34,922 nt of DNA from Campylobacteraceae bacterium (GTDB lineage: Bacteria > Campylobacterota > Campylobacteria > Campylobacterales > Sulfurovaceae). Below are positions 8,442 to 18,647 of this stretch, piece after piece (positions within the stretch are counted from its first letter, which is position 1; each line of letters opens with the position of its first letter). Position numbers and translations under genes: made by a program. The stretch lies in NCBI GenBank assembly GCA_026996165.1, contig JALWMP010000157.1, forward strand, positions 1-34,922. The letters are read 5' to 3'. The notes beneath the pieces are model-generated. The model saw nothing but the letters and a program-made list of their open reading frames with translations. It did not search any database and had not been told where the DNA came from.

Positions 8442-9527
8442 ATGGAAAAATATATTGGTATTATGTCTGGTACAAGTTTAGATGGTGTCGATGTGGCTCT
8501 TTGTGAACTAAACAATATAGAGTGCCATCTCTTAGCTTCTCACTTTATACAATTTGAAGATTCTCTAAAAAATCAAATTTTAAACTTAATAGCCAATAGA
8601 GTAACTCTTAAAGAGATAGGTGAAGTTGACCATCAATTAGCTCTCTTTTTTGCAAAAGCAGTAAATGAACTCTTAGCTAAGAGTTCATTTGACCCTTTAG
8701 AGGTGGAGGCTATTGGACTACATGGGCAGACTTTATGGCATGAACCTTTAGGTCAACACCCATTTTCAATGCAACTAGGTAATGCTTCTGTAGTAGCTGT
8801 TGAGACAAAAATAGATGTTGTCTCAGACTTTCGCTCTAAAGATGTAGCTTTAGGAGGGCAAGGAGCTCCTTTAGCTCCTGCTTTTCATGCTTTTTTATTT
8901 GCTCATTTAGATAGAGTAGCTGTTGTAAATATTGGAGGTATGGCAAATATCTCTATTTTTAAGCCAGAGCTTTTAGGTTACGATACAGGTTGTGGTAATG
9001 TTTTAATGGATATGTGGGTAAAAGAGCATCTAAATATCGCTTATGATAAAGATGGAGCATGGGCAAAATCTGGTGAAGTTCATGAAAAACTTTTAAATAA
9101 TATGTTAAATGACCCCTATTTTTTATTAAAATATCCTAAAAGTACAGGAAGAGAATATTTTAATAAGAATTTTTTAAGAAAATATTTGCAACCATTAGGT
9201 AAAATATGTGCCAAAGATGTTCAAGCAACCCTCTTAGCATTGACAGTAGAGAGCATCGCAAACGAAATTAGACAATTTGATGTTAAGGAGCTTTTAGTTT
9301 GTGGTGGTGGTGCAAGAAACATTTTTTTAATGGAAAAATTACAAGAGGCTTTACAAGATGTTGAAGTTAGTTCAACACAGAAGTATGGTGTAGATGCTGA
9401 CAATATGGAAGCGATGATATTTGCTTGGTTAGCCTACAAGAGAGTGCATCATGAAAAAGTTGACCTCAAGAGTGTCACAGGTGCAAAAGATAATACTATT
9501 TTAGGGGCAATATATGCAAAAGATTAA
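8442..9527 (+). CDS. anmK: anhydro-N-acetylmuramic acid kinase
   Basis: YIGIMSGTSLDGVDVALCE, GLHGQTLWHEP, NIGGMANIS, GGGARN motifs. Confidence 0.96.
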   Translation: MEKYIGIMSGTSLDGVDVALCELNNIECHLLASHFIQFEDSLKNQILNLIANRVTLKEIGEVDHQLALFFAKAVNELLAKSSFDPLEVEAIGLHGQTLWHEPLGQHPFSMQLGNASVVAVETKIDVVSDFRSKDVALGGQGAPLAPAFHAFLFAHLDRVAVVNIGGMANISIFKPELLGYDTGCGNVLMDMWVKEHLNIAYDKDGAWAKSGEVHEKLLNNMLNDPYFLLKYPKSTGREYFNKNFLRKYLQPLGKICAKDVQATLLALTVESIANEIRQFDVKELLVCGGGARNIFLMEKLQEALQDVEVSSTQKYGVDADNMEAMIFAWLAYKRVHHEKVDLKSVTGAKDNTILGAIYAKD

Positions 9528-10449
9528 ATCATGGTTAAATGATTTAGGTTATAGAGATTACAAAATAGAAGTGCTTGGTGGAGATGCAAGTTTTAGAAGA
9601 TATTATAGAGTTATAGATAAAGATAAAAGCTATATTCTTATGGACTCTACAGCAAACAAAGAGGTGCTTTACCCTTTTATTGATATTTCCGTTCGTCTAT
9701 TGAAAGTACAAGTTGAAGTACCACGTATTATTGCTCAAAATTTAGAGGAAGGGTATCTACTTTTGACAGATTTAGGTTCAAGACACTTAGCAGATATTTT
9801 AAGTGATATGAGTGTTGAATTACTATATACTAAAGCGATTGAAGAGATTTTAAAGATTCAAAAGGCAGATACTACAAACTTAGAACCTTATGATAGAGAG
9901 TTTTTAATGTTTGAGATGAGTCTAATGCAAGAGTGGTATTTAGAGCAACACCTTAAAAGAGATTTGAGTCAAGATGAGCAGAAGATGTTAGATGGTACAT
10001 TGGAGTTAATCTGCAATGAAGTCTTATCTCAGCCACAAGATGTTTTTGTTCATCGTGATTTTCACTCACGAAATATTATGATAGAGACAGGACATAAATT
10101 AGTGATTATTGATTATCAAGATGCACGAAATGGTGCTTTGACTTATGATTTGGTCTCTCTTTTAAAAGATGTCTATGTCTACTTTGACCCAAAACAGATG
10201 GAGATGTTAGCATTAGAGTTTAAGAGATTAAAGGGCGTTGATGTTTCAGATGAGCAGTTTATTCGATGGTTTGATTTTACAGGACTTCAAAGACATATTA
10301 AGATTTTAGGGATTTTTGCTAGACTAGATATTCGTGACAAAAAGAGTAGCTACATAGATAATATTCCCCAAACTCTACAATATATAGATGAGGTGTGTCA
10401 AAAGTATAGTGAGTTAAAACCATTAGGAGATTTTTTAAAAAAATTGTAG
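9514..10449 (+). CDS. amgK: aminoglycoside phosphotransferase-family sugar kinase, probable N-acetylmuramate/N-acetylglucosamine kinase
   Basis: APH-type motifs VHRDFHSRNIMI and VIIDYQDARNGALTYDLVSLLKD; overlaps anmK and precedes murU-like gene. Confidence 0.85.
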   Translation: MQKIKSWLNDLGYRDYKIEVLGGDASFRRYYRVIDKDKSYILMDSTANKEVLYPFIDISVRLLKVQVEVPRIIAQNLEEGYLLLTDLGSRHLADILSDMSVELLYTKAIEEILKIQKADTTNLEPYDREFLMFEMSLMQEWYLEQHLKRDLSQDEQKMLDGTLELICNEVLSQPQDVFVHRDFHSRNIMIETGHKLVIIDYQDARNGALTYDLVSLLKDVYVYFDPKQMEMLALEFKRLKGVDVSDEQFIRWFDFTGLQRHIKILGIFARLDIRDKKSSYIDNIPQTLQYIDEVCQKYSELKPLGDFLKKL

Positions 10450-10715
10450 GGGCAACCTCCGTGTTCGCCCCTATTCAATATGGCGAGAAATTCAAAAAAA
10501 TTTTATAGAAATTAAGACAATATATTTTAAATATTGTAGGGGCAACCTCCGTGTTCGCCCCTCTTCAATATGGCAAAAAATTCAAAAAAATTTTATAGAA
10601 ATTAAGGACAATATATTTTAAATATTGTAGGGGCAACCTCCGTGTTTGCCCCTGTTCAATATGGCAAGAAATTCAAAAAAATTTTATAGAAATTAAGACA
10701 GAATATTTATTGTCA
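10444..10715 (+). repeat. three tandem ~90 bp repeat units with core GTAGGGGCAACCTCCGTGTTCGCCCC
   Basis: Units begin at 10444, 10534 and 10625 (TTGTAGGGGCAACCTCCGTGTTYGCCCCTNTTCAATATGGCRARAAATTCAAAAAAATTTTATAGAAATTAAG...), nearly identical. Confidence 0.97.
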
Positions 10716-10742
10716 ATTATATATATTTCGGTACGACAATAT

Positions 10743-10768
10743 GGGGCAGACACGGAGGTCGCCCCTAC
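10743..10768 (-). repeat. inverted copy of the repeat core (reverse complement GTAGGGGCGACCTCCGTGTCTGCCCC)
   Basis: GGGGCAGACACGGAGGTCGCCCCTAC on + strand; matches the cores in both arrays with 1-2 differences from the nearest forms. Confidence 0.93.
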
Positions 10769-10795
10769 AGAATATTTAAAAAAAGGAAGCCAATT

Positions 10796-11449
10796 ATGAA
10801 AGCAATGATACTTGCAGCAGGATTAGGTACTAGAATGAGACCACTTACTAACCATACCCCAAAACCACTCTTAAAGATAGGAGGAAAACCTCTTATTGTT
10901 TGGCATATTGAACAACTGCGTAATGCAGGATTTGGACAAATAGTTATAAATATTGCCTATTTAGGTCAACAGATAATAGACTACTTAGGTGATGGTTCAG
11001 AGTTTGGTGTTCAGATTGAATTTTCTGATGAACAAAATGAAGGAGCATTGGAGACAGCAGGAGGGATTGTAAAGGCACTTCCTCTTCTTTCAGATACCTT
11101 TTTAGTAGTCAATGGAGATATTTGGACAGACTATCCATTTGATAGTAGCTATAAGTTAGATGATGGACTTTTAGCTAAACTAATTTTGGTAAAGAACCCT
11201 AAACATAATTTAGATGGTGACTTCTATCTGACAGGTACACATGAGAAATATACTTTTTCTGGTATTGGTTACTACTCTAAAGATATGTTTAAAGAGTTAG
11301 AGTATGGTAAACAGTCTTTAGCTCCATTACTCTTTAATGCTATTGATAAAAATATAGTTATAACGGAACTATATAATGGAAAGTGGTATGATATTGGTAC
11401 ACCTGAACGTTTAAGGCATTTAGATAATTTTTTAAAAGTAAATGCGTAG
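10796..11449 (+). CDS. murU: sugar-phosphate nucleotidyltransferase, probable N-acetylmuramate alpha-1-phosphate uridylyltransferase
   Basis: MKAMILAAGLGTRMRPLTNHTPKPLLKIGGKPLI signature; VVNGDIWTDY; WYDIGTPERL; linkage with amgK/anmK. Confidence 0.88.
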   Translation: MKAMILAAGLGTRMRPLTNHTPKPLLKIGGKPLIVWHIEQLRNAGFGQIVINIAYLGQQIIDYLGDGSEFGVQIEFSDEQNEGALETAGGIVKALPLLSDTFLVVNGDIWTDYPFDSSYKLDDGLLAKLILVKNPKHNLDGDFYLTGTHEKYTFSGIGYYSKDMFKELEYGKQSLAPLLFNAIDKNIVITELYNGKWYDIGTPERLRHLDNFLKVNA

Positions 11450-13322
11450 TCTTTTATTTTTACTTTTCATAAACCTTTCTTTGTCTGCACAACTTTTTAT
11501 AGTTGATAAAACAGAACTAAGTGAACTTGAGTCCTATTATAACTATACTTTTGTAGAGAGTATAGATGAGACTCCACTAGATATTAAAAATAGGAAATGG
11601 GTAAAAAGTTTTGATAACCTACCACAGAGTCGAGTTAAAAGTAGTTATTGGGTTAAGATAAAAGTAAAAAATAGTACAACAAAAAGAGAGACACGTTATC
11701 TTCTCTCTGAGAGGTCATATATATATTTAATTGATTACTATCTTGTAAAACAAGGTAAAATAGTTATTCATAAAGATGGAGGTTACTTTAAAAAAGAGGA
11801 AGCTCCTCTTGATAATATTACTCAAAGAGTTTTTCTTCTCTCTTTAGATAAAGGAGAAGTTGCAGATATTTATTTGAAAGTTCAAAGTTTTGATAAAATT
11901 AAGTTACACTTTAAGTTAGTAACAGCTAAATATCTTAGTCAATTTTCGATTGAGTATAACTTCTTGCAAGGAGTTTTTTTTGGTGTTATGTTTATTATGG
12001 TACTCTATAATCTATCACTCTATTTTATGTTAAAGTTCAAACCATATCTTTACTATATTATCTATGTTGTTTCTTTTATGAGTTATATGGCCTCTTATTT
12101 AGGATATTTTCATATCTATACTTCATTATCTTCAATTATGATATATGTTCTCTTAAATATTTCTATAGGTCTCTTTTTTATGTTTATAATAGGTTTTTTA
12201 CAAGAGTTATTTGAGATGAGAGCTTATGTTCTATATTTAAGTAGAGTACTTGATATATTCAAATGGTTTTCAATATTTATTAATTTTATTATTGCTTATT
12301 TATATTTTAAGAGTTTTACTTATAGTGAAGTTGCTGTTAATATTTTTTATATCTCTTTACCCATATTATACTCAATAATTATCTTTTCATTATTTTATTT
12401 ATACTATGTTTATAAAAATAGATTAGCACTATTTTATGCCATAATATGGAGTGTTTTGGGTTTTATAGGACTTCTTTATATTTTATCTAATACAGGGTTA
12501 GTTTCTATAAAATATGGTTTTGATTATCTATTTGAAGCTGGTATGTTGTTAGAGACTCTACTTTTTTCTCTTATGTTAGCTTATCGAATTAAGGAGATTG
12601 AAAAAGAGAAAGAGGAGCAGAAAAATCTCTTAATTCAACAAAATAAACTAGCAGCAATAGGTGAGACTGTTTCATTGATTGCACATCAATGGAGGCAACC
12701 TTTGAGTGAAATTAATGGAGTTGTTTTAAAAGTTGATGTTGATTTTAGAAAAGAGTCTTTAACAGAAGAAAGACTTAATGAATATCTTAATAATATTGAG
12801 GAAGTAACTGCTTATCTTTCAAAAACAATTAATGATTTTATGCACCTTTCAAGTCCTAAAAGGAGTTTAGAAAGCTTTAAGTTAAAGGAGCTTTTTGTAG
12901 AGAGTCAGAAGCTTATGAAGCACTCTTCTCATGTAAAATTTGAGATAAAATACTCTTTAACTGATGAGAATAGAGTTATTAAATCTTATAAATCAGAGCT
13001 TATTCAAGCCTTATTGATTATTTTTAATAACTCTATAGATGCTTGTAAAAATTTAAAAGTTGAACCTTTTATTAAAGTTAGAATAAAAATAGATAATGGG
13101 TATCTATTTATAGATATTGAAGATAATGGTGGAGGGATTAAGAGAGATGTTCTTTCTAAAATATATAATCCATATTTTACTACTAAACATGCTTCAAAAG
13201 GAACTGGTCTAGGCTTATATATTTTAAAAATGCTTATTGAGGAGAGTATGTCAGGTAAAGTTGAGATTAAAAATAAAAAGTTAGGTATTGTATGTAACTT
13301 AAAAATACCAATATCTCTATAA
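11442..13322 (+). CDS. 7TMR-DISM sensor histidine kinase
   Basis: Signal peptide, jelly-roll-like extracellular domain, seven hydrophobic segments, kinase core (LIAHQWRQPLSEINGVVLKVDVDF, IIFNNSIDACKN, DNGGGIKRDVLSKIYNPYFTTKHASKGTGLGLYI). Confidence 0.9.
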   Translation: MRSLLFLLFINLSLSAQLFIVDKTELSELESYYNYTFVESIDETPLDIKNRKWVKSFDNLPQSRVKSSYWVKIKVKNSTTKRETRYLLSERSYIYLIDYYLVKQGKIVIHKDGGYFKKEEAPLDNITQRVFLLSLDKGEVADIYLKVQSFDKIKLHFKLVTAKYLSQFSIEYNFLQGVFFGVMFIMVLYNLSLYFMLKFKPYLYYIIYVVSFMSYMASYLGYFHIYTSLSSIMIYVLLNISIGLFFMFIIGFLQELFEMRAYVLYLSRVLDIFKWFSIFINFIIAYLYFKSFTYSEVAVNIFYISLPILYSIIIFSLFYLYYVYKNRLALFYAIIWSVLGFIGLLYILSNTGLVSIKYGFDYLFEAGMLLETLLFSLMLAYRIKEIEKEKEEQKNLLIQQNKLAAIGETVSLIAHQWRQPLSEINGVVLKVDVDFRKESLTEERLNEYLNNIEEVTAYLSKTINDFMHLSSPKRSLESFKLKELFVESQKLMKHSSHVKFEIKYSLTDENRVIKSYKSELIQALLIIFNNSIDACKNLKVEPFIKVRIKIDNGYLFIDIEDNGGGIKRDVLSKIYNPYFTTKHASKGTGLGLYILKMLIEESMSGKVEIKNKKLGIVCNLKIPISL

Positions 13323-13413
13323 AATATTTAAAATTAAAAGAAAATCACGGTTAATTCACAATATTATGTAATTATATTTTAAATTATTTTAATTAGGTCA
13401 AAAAAAGGGAACA

Positions 13414-14091
13414 ATGAAAATTTTAAAAAATTTAAATATATTATACGTCGAAGATGAAGATACTATTATTGACAAATATGCCTACTTCTTAGAAGAACTT
13501 TGTCGAGAAGTATATATTGCACGAGATGGAGAAGAGGCATTTCGTATTTTTGAAGAGAACAATATTCACCTTGTTATTCTTGATTTGCTTATTCCTAAAT
13601 TAAATGGTATTAATTTAGCAAAAAAGATAAGACAAATAGATGATAATGTAGCCTTAATTGCATTAACAGCTCATTCTGATAGAGAGATTTTACTGGATAT
13701 TGTAGATTTAAACTTCTCCTCTTACTTGATTAAACCAGTTGGACGTTCAGATTTGATGAATGCTCTACTTAAAGTATCTAAAAAAGTTGATGGAGGAAGA
13801 AATATTCCTCTTCCTTGTGACTGTTCTTGGGATAGTAAAAGTAAAACACTCTTTTGCGAAGAGAGAGCAGTAACTTTAACTAAGCGAGAGTCAAAACTAT
13901 TTGAGCTTCTTGTTGAGAAAGCAGGTGCTCCTTGTTCAGATGATGAAATCTTTTTTTATGTTTGGGGCGATGAGTTTAACAAGGTTATTACCAATTCATC
14001 TATTAGAACACTGGTAAAAAACCTACGTAAGAAGATACCACATAACTTAATTAAAAATCAATATGGTGTAGGGTATAAGATTAACTTTTAA
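13414..14091 (+). CDS. OmpR-type response regulator (REC + winged helix)
   Basis: REC NILYVEDEDTIIDKYA...LVILDLLIPKLNG...LIKPVG; C-terminal wHTH LTKRESKLFELLVEKAGAPCSDDEIFFYVWGDE...SSIRTLVKNLRKKI...YGVGYKI. Confidence 0.93.
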   Translation: MKILKNLNILYVEDEDTIIDKYAYFLEELCREVYIARDGEEAFRIFEENNIHLVILDLLIPKLNGINLAKKIRQIDDNVALIALTAHSDREILLDIVDLNFSSYLIKPVGRSDLMNALLKVSKKVDGGRNIPLPCDCSWDSKSKTLFCEERAVTLTKRESKLFELLVEKAGAPCSDDEIFFYVWGDEFNKVITNSSIRTLVKNLRKKIPHNLIKNQYGVGYKINF

Positions 14092-14914
14092 TATGTTGTT
14101 GTAAATATTTAGCAACAGCATCTTCATCGTTACTCTCTTTTAATATAATGTCTGCTTCTTGCTTAACCTCTTCTAAGGCATTAGAAACAGCAACAGCATT
14201 TCCTGCTAGACGAAACATACCTATATCATTAATGCTATCTCCAAAAACTGTTGTCTCTTTAATATCATGATTGAGATACTCATGAACCTTTAGTAGAGCA
14301 TGAGCTTTGTCTGAAAGAGGGTGCAGTATGGTTAAGAAATAGCACTTCATATAGTTTTCAGGTGAGAGTTTGACCTCTATTTGAGAGCCAAAAACATTTT
14401 TTAGATGTATTGAGAGTGGACGAAGTAGAGACTCCTCTCCCATATATACTAGCTTTAATGTATTGTCATCTCCCTCTATTCTCTTTTTATGAACAATCCG
14501 TTTGTCACTAGTATAGTGATTCTCAACAAGAAATTTTTGATAATAGTTCAAAATAGGAGGTATATCGAAACTCTCATCTAAAGTTTTTTTATCTTTAAGA
14601 GCAATAACATAGGGGTAGATACCAAATCTACTACTCTCCTCAATAATAGCATCACTAAGCTCTTTAGATAGAGTATTGAGTGAAATAAGCTTTTTATCAG
14701 TTGTTGCAATCATAGCTCCATCTAGTAAAATAAGAGGAAGATTTAGTTCTAAACCCTCTAAAAACTCTTGGGTTTTAGAGAAACTTCTAGCTGTCGCTAC
14801 ACTAAGTAGGGCATGTTGACTCTTCTCATTCCATATCTGTTTTGAGAAGATACTTACACTTTGGTTACTGTGTAAAAAGGTATGGTCTAAATCGGTAATA
14901 AAAAGTTTTTTCAC
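14081..14914 (-). CDS. HAD superfamily hydrolase (Cof-like)
   Basis: LFITDLDHTFLHSN motif I, VFGDSINDIGMFRLAGNAVAVSNA motif IV. Confidence 0.85.
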   Translation of the reverse strand: MKKLFITDLDHTFLHSNQSVSIFSKQIWNEKSQHALLSVATARSFSKTQEFLEGLELNLPLILLDGAMIATTDKKLISLNTLSKELSDAIIEESSRFGIYPYVIALKDKKTLDESFDIPPILNYYQKFLVENHYTSDKRIVHKKRIEGDDNTLKLVYMGEESLLRPLSIHLKNVFGSQIEVKLSPENYMKCYFLTILHPLSDKAHALLKVHEYLNHDIKETTVFGDSINDIGMFRLAGNAVAVSNALEEVKQEADIILKESNDEDAVAKYLQQHIKS

Positions 14915-14966
14915 AAAGACTCTCTTTTTTAGAGTATTATAGCCAATAGTTGGCTAAACTTTCATC

Positions 14967-15359
14967 ATGGAAATAGTAATACAAATAGTCACAATGATGA
15001 TATTTTTAGAAATTTTTGAACTCTATATTCAAAAAGCAGATACATTAAGAGAGATGATTGATAATCTTTATCACTATTATAATAAGAATATTTTTCTATT
15101 TTTTTTAATTCACCCTACTTTTTATTATGTTTTAGGTGTTACAATATATTTTGATAGTTTTAATTTTTATAGTATTACAATTTTAGTTTTAAAGTCATTT
15201 GACATATTTTTTAAAATAGAGTTAATAAAACAGAGATATTATGAACCTGTAATGGATGAAGAGTTAGAACAGATGATGGAGTTAAAAATGACATTAAGTA
15301 TGAAGCTTTTAGCCCTTTTTACCTATGTTCCTCTCCTATATTTATCATTAATATCATAA
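14967..15359 (+). CDS. hypothetical integral membrane protein
   Basis: 130 aa ORF with several hydrophobic segments; no family recognised. Confidence 0.7.
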   Translation: MEIVIQIVTMMIFLEIFELYIQKADTLREMIDNLYHYYNKNIFLFFLIHPTFYYVLGVTIYFDSFNFYSITILVLKSFDIFFKIELIKQRYYEPVMDEELEQMMELKMTLSMKLLALFTYVPLLYLSLIS

Positions 15360-15399
15360 TTCTACCCTAAGAATAAGGAAACTTAATAAAAAGTTGATT

Positions 15400-15405
15400 A
15401 TAATA
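15400..15405 (+). promoter_or_regulatory. candidate -10 element TATAAT upstream of rho
   Basis: GATTATAATAGC in the intergenic region 55 nt before the rho ATG. Confidence 0.4.
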
Positions 15406-15460
15406 GCACAACTACAAGTAATAAAACTACAAAATCCCCATAGAGCTTTTAAGAGGACCA

Positions 15461-16783
15461 ATGAGCGAACAACAATCAAAAAAACATAACAATCATAAGA
15501 GAGGCAACCAACGAACACATGTACCTGTAGATGGGTATAAAGTTGAAGAGTTACAACAAAAATCACTTGAAGAGCTAGTTGACATAGCATTTAAAGTAAA
15601 AGTTGAAAATCCAAATGAGTATAAGCGTAAAGATTTAATATTTGAAATTTTAAAGTCTCAGGTTTCTCAAGGTGGATTCATCTTATTTACTGGTATTTTA
15701 GAGGTCATGAATGATGGCTATGGTTTTTTAAGAAGTGAAGATGGAAACTTTGCTAACTCCCAAAATGATACCTATGTAAGTAGTACACAGATTAAACGTT
15801 TTGCCCTTAGAAACGGTGACGTTGTTACAGGTCAAGTAAGACAACCTAAAGATCAAGAGAAGTATTATGCTCTATTGAAAATAGAAGCTATTAATTATTT
15901 ACCCCCAGAAGAGTCAAAGAAACGACCACTTTTTGATAACTTAACTCCACTATATGCTACAGAACAACTTAAATTAGAGTATAACCCACTTAAACTAACA
16001 GGGCGTGTACTTGACCTATTCTCTCCTATAGGTAAAGGACAAAGAGCCTTAATAGTAGCACCTCCAAGAACAGGTAAGACAGAACTTCTTAAAGAGTTGG
16101 CTCATGGAATTACTCATAACAATCCAGATGCTTCATTAATGGTTCTTTTGGTAGATGAGCGACCAGAAGAGGTAACAGATATGCAACGTTCTGTTAAAGG
16201 TGAAGTTTACTCTTCTACTTTTGACTTACCTGCACAAAATCATGTTAGAACAGCAGAGATGGTAATAGAAAAGGCAAAAAGACGTGTAGAGATGGGCAAA
16301 GATGTTATTATTTTACTTGATTCTATTACTCGTTTGGCTCGTGCCTACAATACAGTAACTCCTAGTTCAGGAAAGGTACTCTCTGGTGGTGTAGATGCTA
16401 ATGCACTTCATAAACCAAAACGTTTCTTTGGGGCAGCAAGAAATATTGAAGAGGGTGGCTCTTTGACTATTGTTGCTACAGCTCTAATAGATACTGGAAG
16501 TAGAATGGACGAGGTTATCTTCGAGGAGTTTAAGGGTACAGGAAATGCAGAAGTCGTCTTAAACAGATATGTAGCAGAGCGAAGAATCTACCCAGCTATT
16601 GACGTAACTAAGTCAGGAACAAGAAAAGAGGAGCTTATGGTTAAAGCAGAAGACCTCCAAAAAGTTTGGGCAATTAGAAACGCTATGCAAAATATGGAAG
16701 ATGTAGAAGGCTTAAAGTTCCTCTACTCTAAAATGACAAAAACTAAGAATAATGCTGAGTTCTTAGCAATGATGAATGATTAA
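15461..16783 (+). CDS. rho: transcription termination factor Rho
   Basis: [91 protein letters not shown]. Confidence 0.98.
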   Translation: MSEQQSKKHNNHKRGNQRTHVPVDGYKVEELQQKSLEELVDIAFKVKVENPNEYKRKDLIFEILKSQVSQGGFILFTGILEVMNDGYGFLRSEDGNFANSQNDTYVSSTQIKRFALRNGDVVTGQVRQPKDQEKYYALLKIEAINYLPPEESKKRPLFDNLTPLYATEQLKLEYNPLKLTGRVLDLFSPIGKGQRALIVAPPRTGKTELLKELAHGITHNNPDASLMVLLVDERPEEVTDMQRSVKGEVYSSTFDLPAQNHVRTAEMVIEKAKRRVEMGKDVIILLDSITRLARAYNTVTPSSGKVLSGGVDANALHKPKRFFGAARNIEEGGSLTIVATALIDTGSRMDEVIFEEFKGTGNAEVVLNRYVAERRIYPAIDVTKSGTRKEELMVKAEDLQKVWAIRNAMQNMEDVEGLKFLYSKMTKTKNNAEFLAMMND

Positions 16784-16797
16784 AATTTTATAACATT

Positions 16798-17535
16798 TTG
16801 AAAATAGGTGTTTTTGACTCAGGAGCAGGGGGGTTAAGTGTTGTAAAATCTCTCCTTGCTCATAACTTTTTTGATGAGATTATCTATTATGGGGATACAG
16901 CTCGTGTCCCCTATGGCCCAAAAGATAAAAATACTATTATTCGCTACTCACTAGAAGCTTTAGAGTTTTTTAATAACTTCGATATTGATTTACTAATTAC
17001 AGCTTGTAATACAGTCTCTGCTTATGCTCTTCCTGATATGAATGCTCAAAGTAACTACCCTGTTTTAGGGGTGATTGAACCTGGGGTAATGGCACTTGAA
17101 AATAGCAACTTAGCTAAAGATGAACATATTTTGATTATGGCTACACGTGCAACTATTAACTCTAGGCGTTATCAGAGTGCGTTAGAGGATTTAGACTATA
17201 GTAATATAACCTCTTTGCAGACGGGTCTTTTTGTCCCTTTAGTAGAGGAGGGCATCTTTTCAGGAGAGCTTGTTAGAGCAACTATGGAGCATTACTTTTC
17301 AGATATAGAGACCCCTAAGGCTATTATTTTGGGGTGTACGCATTTTCCTCTTATAGGGGATGCACTTTTAGAGTATTTTGAACATAAGCCAATACTTATT
17401 CATTCAGGAGAAGCTATTGTTGAGTATCTGGAGGCACATTATGATTTACAAAAGAGAGAGGAGGAAGCAAATCTGAAGATATTTGCTTCTGATAATGTAG
17501 CAGGACTTAGAAAAATAGCAGATAGGTGGTTATAA
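16798..17535 (+). CDS. murI: glutamate racemase (TTG start)
   Basis: KIGVFDSGAGGLSVVKSLL, YYGDTARVPYGPK, TACNTVSA, LGCTHFPL. Confidence 0.96.
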   Translation: MKIGVFDSGAGGLSVVKSLLAHNFFDEIIYYGDTARVPYGPKDKNTIIRYSLEALEFFNNFDIDLLITACNTVSAYALPDMNAQSNYPVLGVIEPGVMALENSNLAKDEHILIMATRATINSRRYQSALEDLDYSNITSLQTGLFVPLVEEGIFSGELVRATMEHYFSDIETPKAIILGCTHFPLIGDALLEYFEHKPILIHSGEAIVEYLEAHYDLQKREEEANLKIFASDNVAGLRKIADRWL

Positions 17536-18495
17536 AATCCCCACAGCCTCACGCACTTGTGCCATCTTCTCATCAGCAATTTTTCTCATTTTATTAGCCC
17601 CTTCATTTAAAATATCTCTTACAATATCAGGATTATTTATATAGTACTCACGCTTCTCTCTAGCCTCTGCAAACTCTTCCCAAATAAGCTCTTTAAGGTA
17701 TTTTTTAAAGTGTCCATACCCCTCTTTGCCACTCTTGTAGCGTTTTTGAAGTTCTAATCTCTCTTCATTGTTTAAAAAGAGTGAGGCAAGGTTATATATA
17801 TTACACCCCTCATACTCTAAAGGCTCACCAAGTGGTGTTGAAGAACTAATTATTTTATTACAGCGTTTTTGGAGTTTTTTCTCTGTTTCCATAAAAATAT
17901 CAATGGCATTGTCATAAGATTTTGACATCTTTTGCCCATCTATACCTGGAATAGTAGCCACTTCTTCATTGACTACATGTTCTGGCAGAGTAAAAATCTC
18001 TCCATACTCATTGTTAAACTTAGTAGCAATATCACGAGTTATTTCAACATGTTGAATTTGGTCTTTTCCTACAGGTACTTTTTGGGTATCGAGTATAAGA
18101 ATATCAGCAGCCATAAGTACAGGGTAGGAGAAGAGAGCATGGTTAGCACTAATCCCTTTTGCTACTTTATCTTTGTAAGAGTGGGCTCTCTCTAGTAGCC
18201 CCATAGGGGTAAATTTTGAGAGTATCCAGTATAGTTCAAGTACCTGAGGTACATCACTTTGAACCCAAAAAGTGGTTTTTTGTGGGTCTATTCCTAAAGA
18301 GAGATAATCTACTGCTGCTTCAAATGTTAGCTCTTTTAAAAGTTTTGCATCTTTTGATGTAGTTAAAGAGTGATAGTTTGCAATAAAAGTAAAAAGCTCC
18401 TCTTTCTCTTGAAGTTCTATCATAGGCTTCATTGCTCCAAAATAGTTACCAATATGAAGCTTTCCTGAAGCTTGAATTCCAGTTAGTACACGCAT
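17530..18495 (-). CDS. trpS: tryptophanyl-tRNA synthetase
   Basis: RVLTGIQASGKLHIGNYFGAM, DGQKMSKSYDNAID (KMSKS). Confidence 0.97.
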   Translation of the reverse strand: MRVLTGIQASGKLHIGNYFGAMKPMIELQEKEELFTFIANYHSLTTSKDAKLLKELTFEAAVDYLSLGIDPQKTTFWVQSDVPQVLELYWILSKFTPMGLLERAHSYKDKVAKGISANHALFSYPVLMAADILILDTQKVPVGKDQIQHVEITRDIATKFNNEYGEIFTLPEHVVNEEVATIPGIDGQKMSKSYDNAIDIFMETEKKLQKRCNKIISSSTPLGEPLEYEGCNIYNLASLFLNNEERLELQKRYKSGKEGYGHFKKYLKELIWEEFAEAREKREYYINNPDIVRDILNEGANKMRKIADEKMAQVREAVGIL

Positions 18496-18647
18496 AATTT
18501 CCCTTTTTATAATTCTAAAATATTGATTGAATTATAGCAAAATTATTATTTTTTAATATATAAATAAACTTTATTAATATATTTACTATTTATATTTTAT
18601 ATTGTTTTATGATGTTTTATAGTATTATCAGGCAAAAGGATGAAATT

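Noticed and set aside
10444-10715. Possible CRISPR array (three regular 90 bp units)
   Set aside because: Entire 90 bp units including spacers are nearly identical; a local tandem duplication.
14081-14914. HAD protein as MupP for the murU/amgK pathway
   Set aside because: Sequence looks Cof-like (class IIB cap) rather than MupP/Gph-like, and it is on the opposite strand, so there is no support for the assignment.
15354-15590. 78 aa minus-strand ORF over the rho start
   Set aside because: Antisense to the rho promoter and N-terminus, no recognisable family.
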